Shown here piece after piece: positions 1-5,824 of a stretch of DNA of 9,320 bases. Source of the stretch: JARIHD01 sp035629475. Its GTDB lineage: Bacteria; Patescibacteriota; Saccharimonadia; Saccharimonadales; UBA4665. The stretch is from NCBI GenBank assembly GCA_035629475.1, contig DASPHS010000007.1:1-9320 (forward strand), read 5' to 3'. Positions within the stretch are counted from its first letter, which is position 1. Each line of letters begins with the position of its first letter. The notes under the pieces were generated by a model, which had not been told where the DNA came from, did not search any database, and was given only the letters and a program-made list of their open reading frames with translations. Position numbers and translations under genes: made by a program.

Positions 1-1751
1 CGGTTCATGAGTGAACCAATACGGTCACCACCGAAGATACGCATCAGGTCGTCTTCGGTACTTACGAAGAACTGTGTAATACCCGGGTCACCTTGGCGAC
101 CAGCACGGCCACGCAACTGGTTGTCGATACGGCGGGATTCATGCCGTTCACTACCCAGTACAAACAAACCGCCGAGCTCTTTGACCCCCTCGCCCAATAC
201 GATATCAGTACCACGACCGGCGATGTTCGTTGCAAGCGTTACGGCACCCTTGCTACCGGCGCGCGCAATGATGGCAGCTTCCTTTTCGTTATTCTTAGCG
301 TTCAACACTTCGTGCGGGATACCAGCTTTGGTGAGAGCTGCCGATAATGAATCGTTTTTCTCAATAGATGCCGTACCCAGTAGCACTGGCTGCCCCTTGG
401 TGTGCAGCATCTTTACTTCGTTAACAATAGCCTTGAATTTACCCTTTTCATTCTTGTAAATACGGTCGGGGCGGTCTTCGCGGGCCATTTTACGGTTTGA
501 CGGGATTTCCACGACATCAAGCTTGTAAATCATGTGGAATTCTTCGCTTTCAGTCATGGCAGTACCAGTCATACCTGAGAGCTTTTCGTACAGGCGGAAG
601 TAGTTTTGGAAGGAGATGGTAGCCAAAGTCATAGACTCCTGCTGTACTTCTACGCCTTCTTTAGCCTCAATAGCCTGGTGCAGGCCTTCGTTGTAGCGAC
701 GACCTGGCAACAGACGGCCGGTAAACTCATCGACGATGACCACTTCACCATCGTTGCTGACCACGTAGTCCTTATCGCGCTTAAACAGCGCCTGAGCGCG
801 CAGAGCTTGCTCCAAGTGGTAAATGGTACGAATGTTCTCTGTGGCGTACAGGTTACTAATGCCGAGAGCTTTTTCAATCTTGTCGGTACCGTCATCAGTT
901 AAAATGACGGTCTTGCGCTTCTCATCAACCTCGTAGTGGTCTTCCCGCTTGAGCTGACGGACTACTTTGGCAAATTGGGCGTACGCGCTACCACTGGTAA
1001 CACTTGGTGCAGAGATGATAAGTGGCGTACGGGCTTCATCAATAAGAATAGAGTCGGCCTCGTCGACGATTGCAAAGTGCAGTTCGCGCTGACGTAGCTG
1101 CTCAACTTCGCGGACCATGTTGTCACGTAAGTAATCAAAGCCAAATTCGTTGTTCGTACCGTACGTAACGTCAGCGGCATATGCTTCACGCCGGGACGCA
1201 GGCTTCAGGTGACGGAAACGCTCGTCTTCGTGATCAGTGTTCGTAAATGCGGGGTCATATATGAATGAGTGATCGGCGATAATAACACCCACGCTCAAAC
1301 CCAGGAAATGGTAGACCTGGGCCATCCAGCCGGCGTCACGCTGTGAAAGGTATTCGTTTACCGTAACGACGTGCACACCCTTGCCTGTAAGGGCATTCAG
1401 GTATACCGGTAAGGTAGCCACGAAGGTCTTACCTTCACCAGTTTTCATTTCAGAAATATTACCCTCATGCAAGACCATGCCACCAATCAACTGGACGTCA
1501 AAGTGACGGATACCGATAGTACGGGTAGCTGTTTCGCGTACAACAGCAAAAGCATCGGGCAAAATTTTGTCCAATGACTCTTTCTCGAGGCGCTTCCTCA
1601 GTTTATCGGTCTGCTCACGAAGCTGTGTGTCAGATAATTTCTTGTATTTGTCTTCAAGGGCGTTAATATCGCGTACGCGCTTTTTAAGCCGTTTAATCGT
1701 CCGGGCTTGAGGGTCCCCCAAGACCTTTTTGAAAATGCCATTCATTATCAT
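1..1751 (-). CDS. secA: Protein translocase ATPase SecA, N-terminal 583 residues (3' end outside window)
   Basis: SecA is the ATP-driven motor that pushes preproteins through the SecYEG channel at the inner face of the membrane. The reading frame is open to the left edge, so the helical scaffold/wing and C-terminal parts of a usual 800-900-residue SecA lie outside. Visible in order: N-terminal helix, Walker A MKTGEGKT at about residues 102-109, VTVNEYLSQRDA at 130-140, TYGTNNEFGFDYLRDN at about 196-211, Walker B VDEAD at 229-233 followed by the SILIDEARTPLIIS hallmark, the preprotein cross-linking domain, LSGMTGTA, then NBD2 with AGRGTDIVLG and the arginine-finger motif RGRAGRQGDPG. The start chosen is the ATG at 1751, with a GGGAGAG ribosome binding site 9 nt upstream; an in-frame ATG two codons later (1745) is the alternative. 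The hpf-secA order is familiar from many Gram-positive genomes, but here a terminator lies between the two genes. No lesion seen. Confidence 0.97.
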   Translation of the reverse strand, partial: MIMNGIFKKVLGDPQARTIKRLKKRVRDINALEDKYKKLSDTQLREQTDKLRKRLEKESLDKILPDAFAVVRETATRTIGIRHFDVQLIGGMVLHEGNISEMKTGEGKTFVATLPVYLNALTGKGVHVVTVNEYLSQRDAGWMAQVYHFLGLSVGVIIADHSFIYDPAFTNTDHEDERFRHLKPASRREAYAADVTYGTNNEFGFDYLRDNMVREVEQLRQRELHFAIVDEADSILIDEARTPLIISAPSVTSGSAYAQFAKVVRQLKREDHYEVDEKRKTVILTDDGTDKIEKALGISNLYATENIRTIYHLEQALRAQALFKRDKDYVVSNDGEVVIVDEFTGRLLPGRRYNEGLHQAIEAKEGVEVQQESMTLATISFQNYFRLYEKLSGMTGTAMTESEEFHMIYKLDVVEIPSNRKMAREDRPDRIYKNEKGKFKAIVNEVKMLHTKGQPVLLGTASIEKNDSLSAALTKAGIPHEVLNAKNNEKEAAIIARAGSKGAVTLATNIAGRGTDIVLGEGVKELGGLFVLGSERHESRRIDNQLRGRAGRQGDPGITQFFVSTEDDLMRIFGGDRIGSLMN

Positions 1752-1791
1752 AGTCGTCTACTCTCCCTGTCTGTTTCGGCGTATGGGATTC

Positions 1792-1797
1792 ATTGTA
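1792..1797 (-). promoter_or_regulatory. Probable -10 element (TACAAT) of the secA promoter
   Basis: On the minus strand TACAAT matches the TATAAT consensus at five of six positions and lies 40 nt before the secA ATG, predicting a leader of about 33 nt that includes the GGGAGAG ribosome binding site. No good -35 hexamer is found at 16-18 nt spacing. An imperfect inverted repeat (GCGC and TCGC at 1798-1801 and 1805-1808, against GCGA and GCGC at 1818-1825) fills the spacer and could be an operator or chance GC symmetry. The terminator just upstream makes an independent secA promoter necessary, which supports the call. Confidence 0.45.
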
Positions 1798-1825
1798 GCG
1801 CACCTCGCCCAGATAACGCGAGCGC
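1798..1825. repeat. Imperfect inverted repeat upstream of the secA -10 element
   Basis: Two 4-bp half arms on each side, GCGC plus TCGC and GCGA plus GCGC, with three extra bases on one arm, surround a 9-base centre. It sits where a sigma factor would contact the spacer and -35 region, so an operator or 5'-flank hairpin is possible. Between it and the hpf terminator there is also a direct repeat TTGCTTAG at 1854-1861 and 1867-1874. No function can be assigned to either. Confidence 0.25.
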
Positions 1826-1880
1826 ATTTTCGCATTTCAATGAAGTTTATGTCTTGCTTAGCGCTTTTGCTTAGTCATTT

Positions 1881-1913
1881 AAAAACCTACACCCCTTAAA
1901 CAAAGCGTGCAGG
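1881..1913 (-). terminator. Rho-independent terminator after hpf
   Basis: The minus-strand RNA can fold CCUGCAC (from 1913 to 1907) with GUGUAGG (from 1892 to 1886): seven pairs including one G-U. A further CUU/AAG pairing is possible inside the loop, and five U residues follow directly (1885 to 1881). The hairpin begins 22 nt after the hpf stop codon. It would close the heliorhodopsin-to-hpf tandem and insulate secA from it. The stem is of medium strength, so some read-through is possible. Confidence 0.7.
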
Positions 1914-1935
1914 CATGAAATATGCATGTAGTATT

Positions 1936-2307
1936 TTATGATTCGAGCAGTGGGCGGTGCTTGAGCTTGGCAAGCATGCGCTGGTGTAAGCGAGGGCTGG
2001 TATGTAGGTCTTTGTACTTCTTGAGCTGTTGGCGAAGCTTTGTCTCGGCAATATCTACCGCTGCGTAGATATTGATAGTTGTCTCTTTGACCGTCAGATT
2101 TTCCTGTGGCAGGTGCAAGATAATTTCACAGGTGCGGTCACTCTTATCTTTGGCCCTACTGCTTATGAGTTTAACGTCAACATGCAAGCTTTCCTGGGCT
2201 GCTCTCGGCACAAAACGATCAAGGCGTCCTATTTTTTTGGTGACGTATTTCTTAAGGTCATCGTTGACCTCCATATGTCTACCGGAAATGTCGAGCCGTT
2301 TGATCAT
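1936..2307 (-). CDS. hpf: Ribosome hibernation promoting factor, short form (S30AE family)
   Basis: HPF/YfiA proteins bind the 30S decoding centre and keep idle ribosomes inactive and intact. The 123-residue product has the single N-terminal S30AE fold: DISGRHMEVNDDLKKYV opening strand and helix, KKIGRLDRFVPR, a basic central strand region, and the closing helix IYAAVDIAETKLRQQLKKYKD. It lacks the C-terminal dimerisation domain of long HPF (about 180-200 residues), so by family rules it would act as a short form rather than build 100S dimers on its own. The start is set by a strong AAGGAGG site (2320 to 2314) six bases before the ATG at 2307; the GTG two codons upstream at 2313 touches that site and is unlikely. 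It is the last gene of the tandem, 26 nt after serS, with a terminator behind it. Confidence 0.93.
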   Translation of the reverse strand: MIKRLDISGRHMEVNDDLKKYVTKKIGRLDRFVPRAAQESLHVDVKLISSRAKDKSDRTCEIILHLPQENLTVKETTINIYAAVDIAETKLRQQLKKYKDLHTSPRLHQRMLAKLKHRPLLES

Positions 2308-2313
2308 GTACAC

Positions 2314-2331
2314 CCTCCTTCCCTTTCGGGA
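2314..2331 (-). promoter_or_regulatory. hpf ribosome binding site with abutting GAAA-tetraloop hairpin
   Basis: In the 26-nt serS-hpf gap the RNA reads UCCC-GAAA-GGGA (2331 to 2320), a four-pair stem capped by a GNRA tetraloop, running directly into the AAGGAGG Shine-Dalgarno sequence. An alternative pairing, CUCC (2332 to 2329) with GGAG (2318 to 2315), would instead hide the ribosome binding site. The two folds exclude each other. The binding site itself is certain enough to fix the hpf start; a regulatory role for the hairpin is inference. Confidence 0.5.
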
Positions 2332-2333
2332 GT

Positions 2334-3638
2334 TTATATTTCCGATCGTCCACCCAGGTACGGGCGAAGCACTTCAGGAACTGCAATATGGCCTTCTGCG
2401 GTCTGGTAGTTCTCCATGATTGCCTTCATGGTGCGGCCGAGCGCAAAACCGGTTGCATCGTTCGTGTGCACCAGCTCTATCGAGCCATCCTTGCGGCGTG
2501 TGCGGATTTTGAGGTCACGTGACTGATAATCGGTCATATAGTCGGCGGTATGTGTCTCGCGGTACTGCTGCTGCCCTGGGAACCAGCAGTCAATGTCGTA
2601 GCCACTGGCATTGGGCTTACCGATGTCGAAGGTACATTTATGAATAAGACGGTATGGAAGCCCTATCTGCTGCACTAAATATTCCTGAACGGCAATCAGC
2701 AGCTTGTGCTCCTGCAGGCCCGTTTCTCCCGTAGAAAGGACCTCTAATTCTAACTTATCGAATTGGTGCATACGGAAAATGCCTTCCATGTCCTTGCCGT
2801 AAGTACCTGCTTCACGACGGAAGCTTGTGCTGTAGCCAATATAACGGATGGGCAGCATTTCCTCGGGTAGTATCTCGTTCCAGTACATCGTACAGAGCGT
2901 ATGCTCGGCACTTGCGTTCAGCCACAAGTCATCTTGCTCGATTTTGTACGTAACATCTTCAGCGTTCAGGCGAGCGGAAGCCACATAGGGCTCAGTGCGA
3001 AGTACCGCAGGCGGAATAATAGGAACAAAGGGCTTGGCGGATATAGTCAGGCCATTCGCGTCAATCAGCTTTTGCAGTACCTGCTCGTCACCCAAGGTGT
3101 CCATCACAAACTGAACGAGAGCAAACTGCAGGCGTACAAGCCCGCCCTTTATATAGGTGAACCGGCTGCCCGCAATTTTGGCTGCCCGCTCTTTATCTAT
3201 CAGGTCAAGAGCGTCTGCTGCACCAAGCTCATACTCGTGCTTGGGAGTAAAGGCGAAAGAAGCAGGCTCCCCTACTGTCTTGGCAATAACGTTTTCATCT
3301 TCACTCGCACCCACCGGCACATCTTCGAGCGGCATATTGGGGATGGCACGCAGCTGCTGCTGATAGGCAGCGTCTAGAGTATCGAAAGCAGCCTCGGCTG
3401 CTGCAAGCGCGCCCTTTATCTGCTTGCCCTGCTCTATAAGCTGGGGCTCGGGCTTGCCGCCCTTCATTTTGGCGGCGTTCTCATTGCGCTGCGTACGAAG
3501 GGCTTCAATCGCCATAAGGCGGGCACGCCGCTCTTCATCAAGCTCGATTAATGTGGCTACATCAACGGGGTAACCCTTTTGGGCGGCTTTTTCGGCCACA
3601 AGTTCGGCATTATCGCGAATAAATTGAATATCTATCAT
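2334..3638 (-). CDS. serS: Serine--tRNA ligase (SerRS), class II
   Basis: SerRS charges tRNA-Ser with serine in the cytoplasm; the product also feeds selenocysteine synthesis where that exists. At 434 residues it has normal family length. Residues 1 to about 105 form the tRNA-binding antiparallel coiled-coil arm, rich in Glu, Lys and Ala. The catalytic domain follows, with the Ser-site loop NASAEHTL (241-248, usually TAE), motif 2 FRREAGTYGKDMEGIFRMHQFDK (273-295), YRETHTADYMTDYQSR (359-374) in place of the common YREISSCSN segment, and motif 3 TGFALGRT plus IMENYQ and VPEVLRPYLGG (396-430). The THTADYMTDYQ variant is, to my recollection, usual for CPR bacteria. The start is the ATG at 3638 with GAGGA (3650 to 3646) seven bases upstream. 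Upstream is a 123-nt leader with a Ser-rich mini-ORF; hpf follows 26 nt downstream. Confidence 0.96.
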   Translation of the reverse strand: MIDIQFIRDNAELVAEKAAQKGYPVDVATLIELDEERRARLMAIEALRTQRNENAAKMKGGKPEPQLIEQGKQIKGALAAAEAAFDTLDAAYQQQLRAIPNMPLEDVPVGASEDENVIAKTVGEPASFAFTPKHEYELGAADALDLIDKERAAKIAGSRFTYIKGGLVRLQFALVQFVMDTLGDEQVLQKLIDANGLTISAKPFVPIIPPAVLRTEPYVASARLNAEDVTYKIEQDDLWLNASAEHTLCTMYWNEILPEEMLPIRYIGYSTSFRREAGTYGKDMEGIFRMHQFDKLELEVLSTGETGLQEHKLLIAVQEYLVQQIGLPYRLIHKCTFDIGKPNASGYDIDCWFPGQQQYRETHTADYMTDYQSRDLKIRTRRKDGSIELVHTNDATGFALGRTMKAIMENYQTAEGHIAVPEVLRPYLGGRSEI

Positions 3639-3710
3639 GTTTTCGTCCTCAGATTATCTAAAAAGTGCGTGTAAGAAAATAATACTAACCGGACATGCCG
3701 GAACGAAAAC
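3639..3710 (-). promoter_or_regulatory. serS leader: inverted repeat that can sequester the serS ribosome binding site
   Basis: In the minus-strand RNA, GUUUUCGU (3710 to 3703) is perfectly complementary to ACGAAAAC (3646 to 3639). The pairing extends past one bulged U (3702) by CC/GG (3701-3700 with 3648-3647). The 3' arm covers GGA of the GAGGA Shine-Dalgarno site and the spacer up to the AUG. The 5' arm lies in Ser12-Ser15 codons of the upstream mini-ORF. A second helix, CUUAAAAGU (3736 to 3728) with ACUUUUUAG (3666 to 3658, one mismatch), interleaves with the first, so the two are alternatives or form a pseudoknot. A GATAAT hexamer (3658 to 3653) might be an additional -10 that would bypass the leader. 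The pairing is seen; regulation is inferred. Confidence 0.4.
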
Positions 3711-3744
3711 TACGAGAAATAGTGCGTACTTTTAAGGCTTTCAT
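3685..3744 (-). CDS. Putative Ser-rich leader peptide upstream of serS
   Basis: A 19-codon ORF, ATG to TAG, lies wholly between the nuclease gene and serS and would encode MKALKVRTISRSFRSGMSG. Serine occurs at positions 10, 12, 15 and 18 (codons TCT, AGT, TCC, TCC), about one residue in five, directly ahead of the gene for seryl-tRNA synthetase. Its ATG lies 8 nt after an extended -10 element, so it could be the first codon, or nearly so, of a leaderless transcript; no convincing Shine-Dalgarno is seen. The last third of the ORF carries the strand that can pair with the serS ribosome binding site. This arrangement resembles leader-peptide attenuators. Four serines in 19 could still be chance, and nothing shows that it is translated. 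Confidence 0.35.
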   Translation of the reverse strand: MKALKVRTISRSFRSGMSG

Positions 3745-3752
3745 CTCTGTCC

Positions 3753-3761
3753 AGTATACCA
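3753..3761 (-). promoter_or_regulatory. Extended -10 promoter element (TGGTATACT) before the serS leader
   Basis: TGG followed by TATACT (five of six matches to TATAAT) starts directly after the TAG stop of the nuclease gene. Transcription would begin near 3746-3744, giving serS a leader of about 107 nt. No -35 hexamer of quality is seen, as is usual for extended -10 promoters. The nine bases differ by one from the heliorhodopsin element TGGTATAGT, which supports both calls. Confidence 0.45.
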
Positions 3762-4544
3762 CTATTTTTTCTTGGCATCTTGCAATGCCTTGAGGGTGAG
3801 CCTGGTACGCTCCCTGGCGTACGCACAGAAATCACACTCACCACCCATAGCAGCCTTGCCGACAGGCGGCATGTCCCCATCCATACAGGCCTTCATCTCT
3901 AGCAGGGTCGGCTCAACCCAGTCCGTCTTGCCGGTATAGGGAATGACTTTGGTAGTAAATTCAACTTTGTTATTGAAGCCGTCCAAATCCAACCGGCCAT
4001 TGCAGTACACAAAATAGCCGGTATCACTTACAGCAAAGCCATTTTGACGCAGTAGCCACTGGTATACTTCCATCTGCCGCTTGTAGGCTATCTGCCAGGC
4101 TGAATCAATACTCACTTCCCTGTCTTTTGCAGTCGCCTTATAGTCAACAACAATCACTTCACCGGCATCATTGACCCATACGTCATCTACGGCACCGAAT
4201 ACGTGCAGGTTAGTAGGCTGGTGGACATACGCCACACCAATAAAATTCTCGCGCCACTCATCCAGTTTTTCGTGGGTAAATGGAATGGCAGCCACATCAT
4301 ACTCCACCATTATCGGGTGCGGTTCACCCTTGGCACGGTAGCTATCGAATTCCTTCTTGAGCAAACCATCAATAGCTTTATTGATATTGAACGGTGGGCC
4401 CTCGGGACGTTTGACCTTTAATCGAACGTCCAGCCAGAAACAGCGCGGACACTGCTTATACAGCTCGATTTTACTGCGGCTTACCTTAAAAGGTGCCCTT
4501 TGGCCAACAATATACGGTTGGCTCCGTTCCCTCCAATAATTCAT
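3762..4544 (-). CDS. PD-(D/E)XK nuclease-superfamily protein (Cas4/RecB-like) with two CxxC pairs
   Basis: This 260-residue protein carries the RecB/Cas4-type core: GAVDD with the metal ligand Asp120 (117-121), then VVDYKAT with Asp134 and Lys136, then QMEVY (157-161) matching the QxxxY motif. Members are Mg-dependent DNases, but the substrate here is unknown. A CPRC pair (Cys32, Cys35) near the N-terminus and a CDFC pair (Cys237, Cys240) near the C-terminus flank the nuclease core. This is the place where Cas4 and AddB hold a [4Fe-4S] clamp, although those usually divide the cysteines differently. The N-terminal SRSKIELYKQCPRCFWLD segment and PPFNINKAIDGLLKKEFD are typical of a stand-alone family I recall from CPR genomes. 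No cas genes or repeats are nearby, so a CRISPR role is not supported. It follows the RNA methyltransferase by 15 nt. Its start (ATG 4544) has a -10-like TATACT 9 nt before it. Confidence 0.85.
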   Translation of the reverse strand: MNYWRERSQPYIVGQRAPFKVSRSKIELYKQCPRCFWLDVRLKVKRPEGPPFNINKAIDGLLKKEFDSYRAKGEPHPIMVEYDVAAIPFTHEKLDEWRENFIGVAYVHQPTNLHVFGAVDDVWVNDAGEVIVVDYKATAKDREVSIDSAWQIAYKRQMEVYQWLLRQNGFAVSDTGYFVYCNGRLDLDGFNNKVEFTTKVIPYTGKTDWVEPTLLEMKACMDGDMPPVGKAAMGGECDFCAYARERTRLTLKALQDAKKK

Positions 4545-4553
4545 AGCCCTACC

Positions 4554-4559
4554 AGTATA
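4554..4559 (-). promoter_or_regulatory. -10-like TATACT before the nuclease gene
   Basis: TATACT directly follows the TAA stop of the RNA methyltransferase gene and ends 9 nt before the nuclease ATG, so a transcript from it would be leaderless or nearly so. GTAGGG in the gap is a poor ribosome binding site. No -35 box is evident. It may simply be AT-rich gap sequence, but the spacing repeats what is seen before three other starts in this window. Confidence 0.3.
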
Positions 4560-5810
4560 TTACTTACGCTTAAGTACGGCCAGTGTCTCAATGTGCGGCG
4601 TATGTGGGAAAAAGTTAAAAGCTTCGAAGGCAGTAATGTCATAGGCATCCAGAAAATATGCCAAGTCCCTGGCGTGCGTAGCGGGGTTGCAGCTTAAGTA
4701 CACGATGTACTCTGGCAGCACTTCCAAGGTACGGGTTACTACTTTTTCGTGCAGGCCGGCCCGGGGCGGATCAAAGATGACGGGCTGTTCGCCAGTAATA
4801 TAGTCAAGGACCTTCTCACCCGGTGCCTCGACTACCTCCGCTGACTTACCACTTGCTTCGGCATTAAGACGAGCCATGGCGACTGTCGCTGGGTCAATTT
4901 CTACCAGCTGCACCGCTTTGCCGGCTACACTCAAGCCAATGCCACCTACTCCGGCGTACATATCAGTTACGCTTGGTACGTCTACAAGATGATCCTTTAT
5001 GGACTGCAGCGCTTTTTCAAAGATAGGCACATTGACCTGAAAGAACGAATCGACATCATAGGTAAAACCTTGCCCTAACAAGGTGTCTGTCAGACGCGGA
5101 TCGCCGAGCTCCTGCAGCAAACGGGTTGGGACGGAGGCGGGGCTTTTAGGATTAGAGTGATACACACGCAGCCCCTGAACGCCTGCGGGCAGGGTCAACT
5201 CGTGGAAGGTGTCACGTTTTACAAAGAGCGAAGCTACCGCGTTGCCCTGTTGGTCACAGCGGACAATAACCGTCTTGAGGTCGCCAGCACGTAGATTATA
5301 CTGCTGCAGCTGTGACAAGACAGCTTGTGCGGCCTTATCGATAGCGGGCAGCGCCAGTTCACTTCCCTGCACAATGGTCTTCATGTGGGAGCCGCGGTTG
5401 TGGAGGGCGAGGTGCAGTCCGTCGTCATCACCCCAGAAGCTATATTCCATTTTATTACGATAATGCCATTCATCACCGGCACTGGTCATGGTGAATGCCG
5501 GCAGCGATACATGCGCCTGCGTAAACAATTCCTCCACAATCATTCGCTTGTAGTCATTCTCGGCTGCAAAAGGAATGATTTGCCAAGGACTCGTAGCCAG
5601 GTAGTTAGGCTCCCGTGGTTCAAGGCGCAGTGGCGATGGAGTAATAATTGTCTCGGCAATTGCTTCAGCATAAGAGCGCTTGCCCTTCAAGATACGCACG
5701 CCCACGGTCTCACCGGGCAGTGCGCCCCACACAAACACCTTTTTGCCGTCTGGCAGCACGCCCATTCCCTGCCCGCCGTGTACGAGCTTTGTAATTGTAA
5801 CTTCAGTCAT
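4560..5810 (-). CDS. Class I SAM-dependent RNA m5U methyltransferase (TrmA/RlmC/RlmD family), lacking Fe-S cysteines
   Basis: The family methylates carbon 5 of a specific uridine in 23S rRNA or tRNA. The 416-residue protein starts with a TRAM RNA-binding domain (about 1-60, with HGGQGMGVLPDGKKVFVWGALPGE). Then come RNKMEYSF (118-125), FFQVN (256-260), the SAM-binding loop DMYAGVGGIGLS (283-294) with acidic Glu304/Asp306, DPPRAGLH (347-354), the nucleophile Cys374 in YLSCNPATHARDL, and FPHTPHIETL with the probable general base Glu408. These are the complete catalytic signatures. RlmD and many relatives hold a [4Fe-4S] cluster through a cysteine cluster right after TRAM; here the matching stretch EPNYLATSPWQIIPF (about 68-81) has none, so the cluster must be absent. 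The target uridine cannot be told from sequence. The start ATG at 5810 lies 9 nt after the HAD gene, with TATAAT overlapping that stop. Confidence 0.92.
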   Translation of the reverse strand: MTEVTITKLVHGGQGMGVLPDGKKVFVWGALPGETVGVRILKGKRSYAEAIAETIITPSPLRLEPREPNYLATSPWQIIPFAAENDYKRMIVEELFTQAHVSLPAFTMTSAGDEWHYRNKMEYSFWGDDDGLHLALHNRGSHMKTIVQGSELALPAIDKAAQAVLSQLQQYNLRAGDLKTVIVRCDQQGNAVASLFVKRDTFHELTLPAGVQGLRVYHSNPKSPASVPTRLLQELGDPRLTDTLLGQGFTYDVDSFFQVNVPIFEKALQSIKDHLVDVPSVTDMYAGVGGIGLSVAGKAVQLVEIDPATVAMARLNAEASGKSAEVVEAPGEKVLDYITGEQPVIFDPPRAGLHEKVVTRTLEVLPEYIVYLSCNPATHARDLAYFLDAYDITAFEAFNFFPHTPHIETLAVLKRK

Positions 5811-5818
5811 ATGTAAGG

Positions 5819-5824
5819 ATTATA
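5819..5824 (-). promoter_or_regulatory. Consensus -10 hexamer (TATAAT) built around the HAD stop codon
   Basis: The last HAD codon and stop, GTA TAA, plus the next T create a perfect TATAAT on the minus strand, ending 8 nt before the methyltransferase ATG. A transcript would start one or two bases before the ATG. At 18-nt spacing the -35 region reads GTGAGC, sharing only the central TGA with consensus. This may be a genuine internal promoter of the tandem; chance is possible because TAA stops readily create such hexamers. Confidence 0.4.

Noticed and set aside
7..1189. Several open frames on both strands across the secA segment
   Set aside because: They lie inside the continuous SecA frame, have no family resemblance, and their composition is that of a shifted reading of secA.
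1854..1874. Direct repeat TTGCTTAG as a mobile-element or attachment mark
   Set aside because: Two 8-base copies 13 bases apart in a promoter gap, with no integrase, tRNA or transposase nearby.
2308..2313. GTG start at 2313 for hpf
   Set aside because: It sits directly against the AAGGAGG site, while the ATG at 2307 has ideal six-base spacing.
2029..2419. Plus-strand frames over hpf and the end of serS
   Set aside because: Antisense shadows of two well-recognised genes; no ribosome binding site or conserved motif.
3689..3701. CCGG-CATGT-CCGG hairpin in the serS leader as a terminator
   Set aside because: Only four pairs, and the bases that follow are mixed A and T rather than a U run.
3762..4544. 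Assigning the nuclease as CRISPR Cas4
   Set aside because: No cas1, cas2 or repeat array is visible and the cysteine arrangement differs from Cas4.
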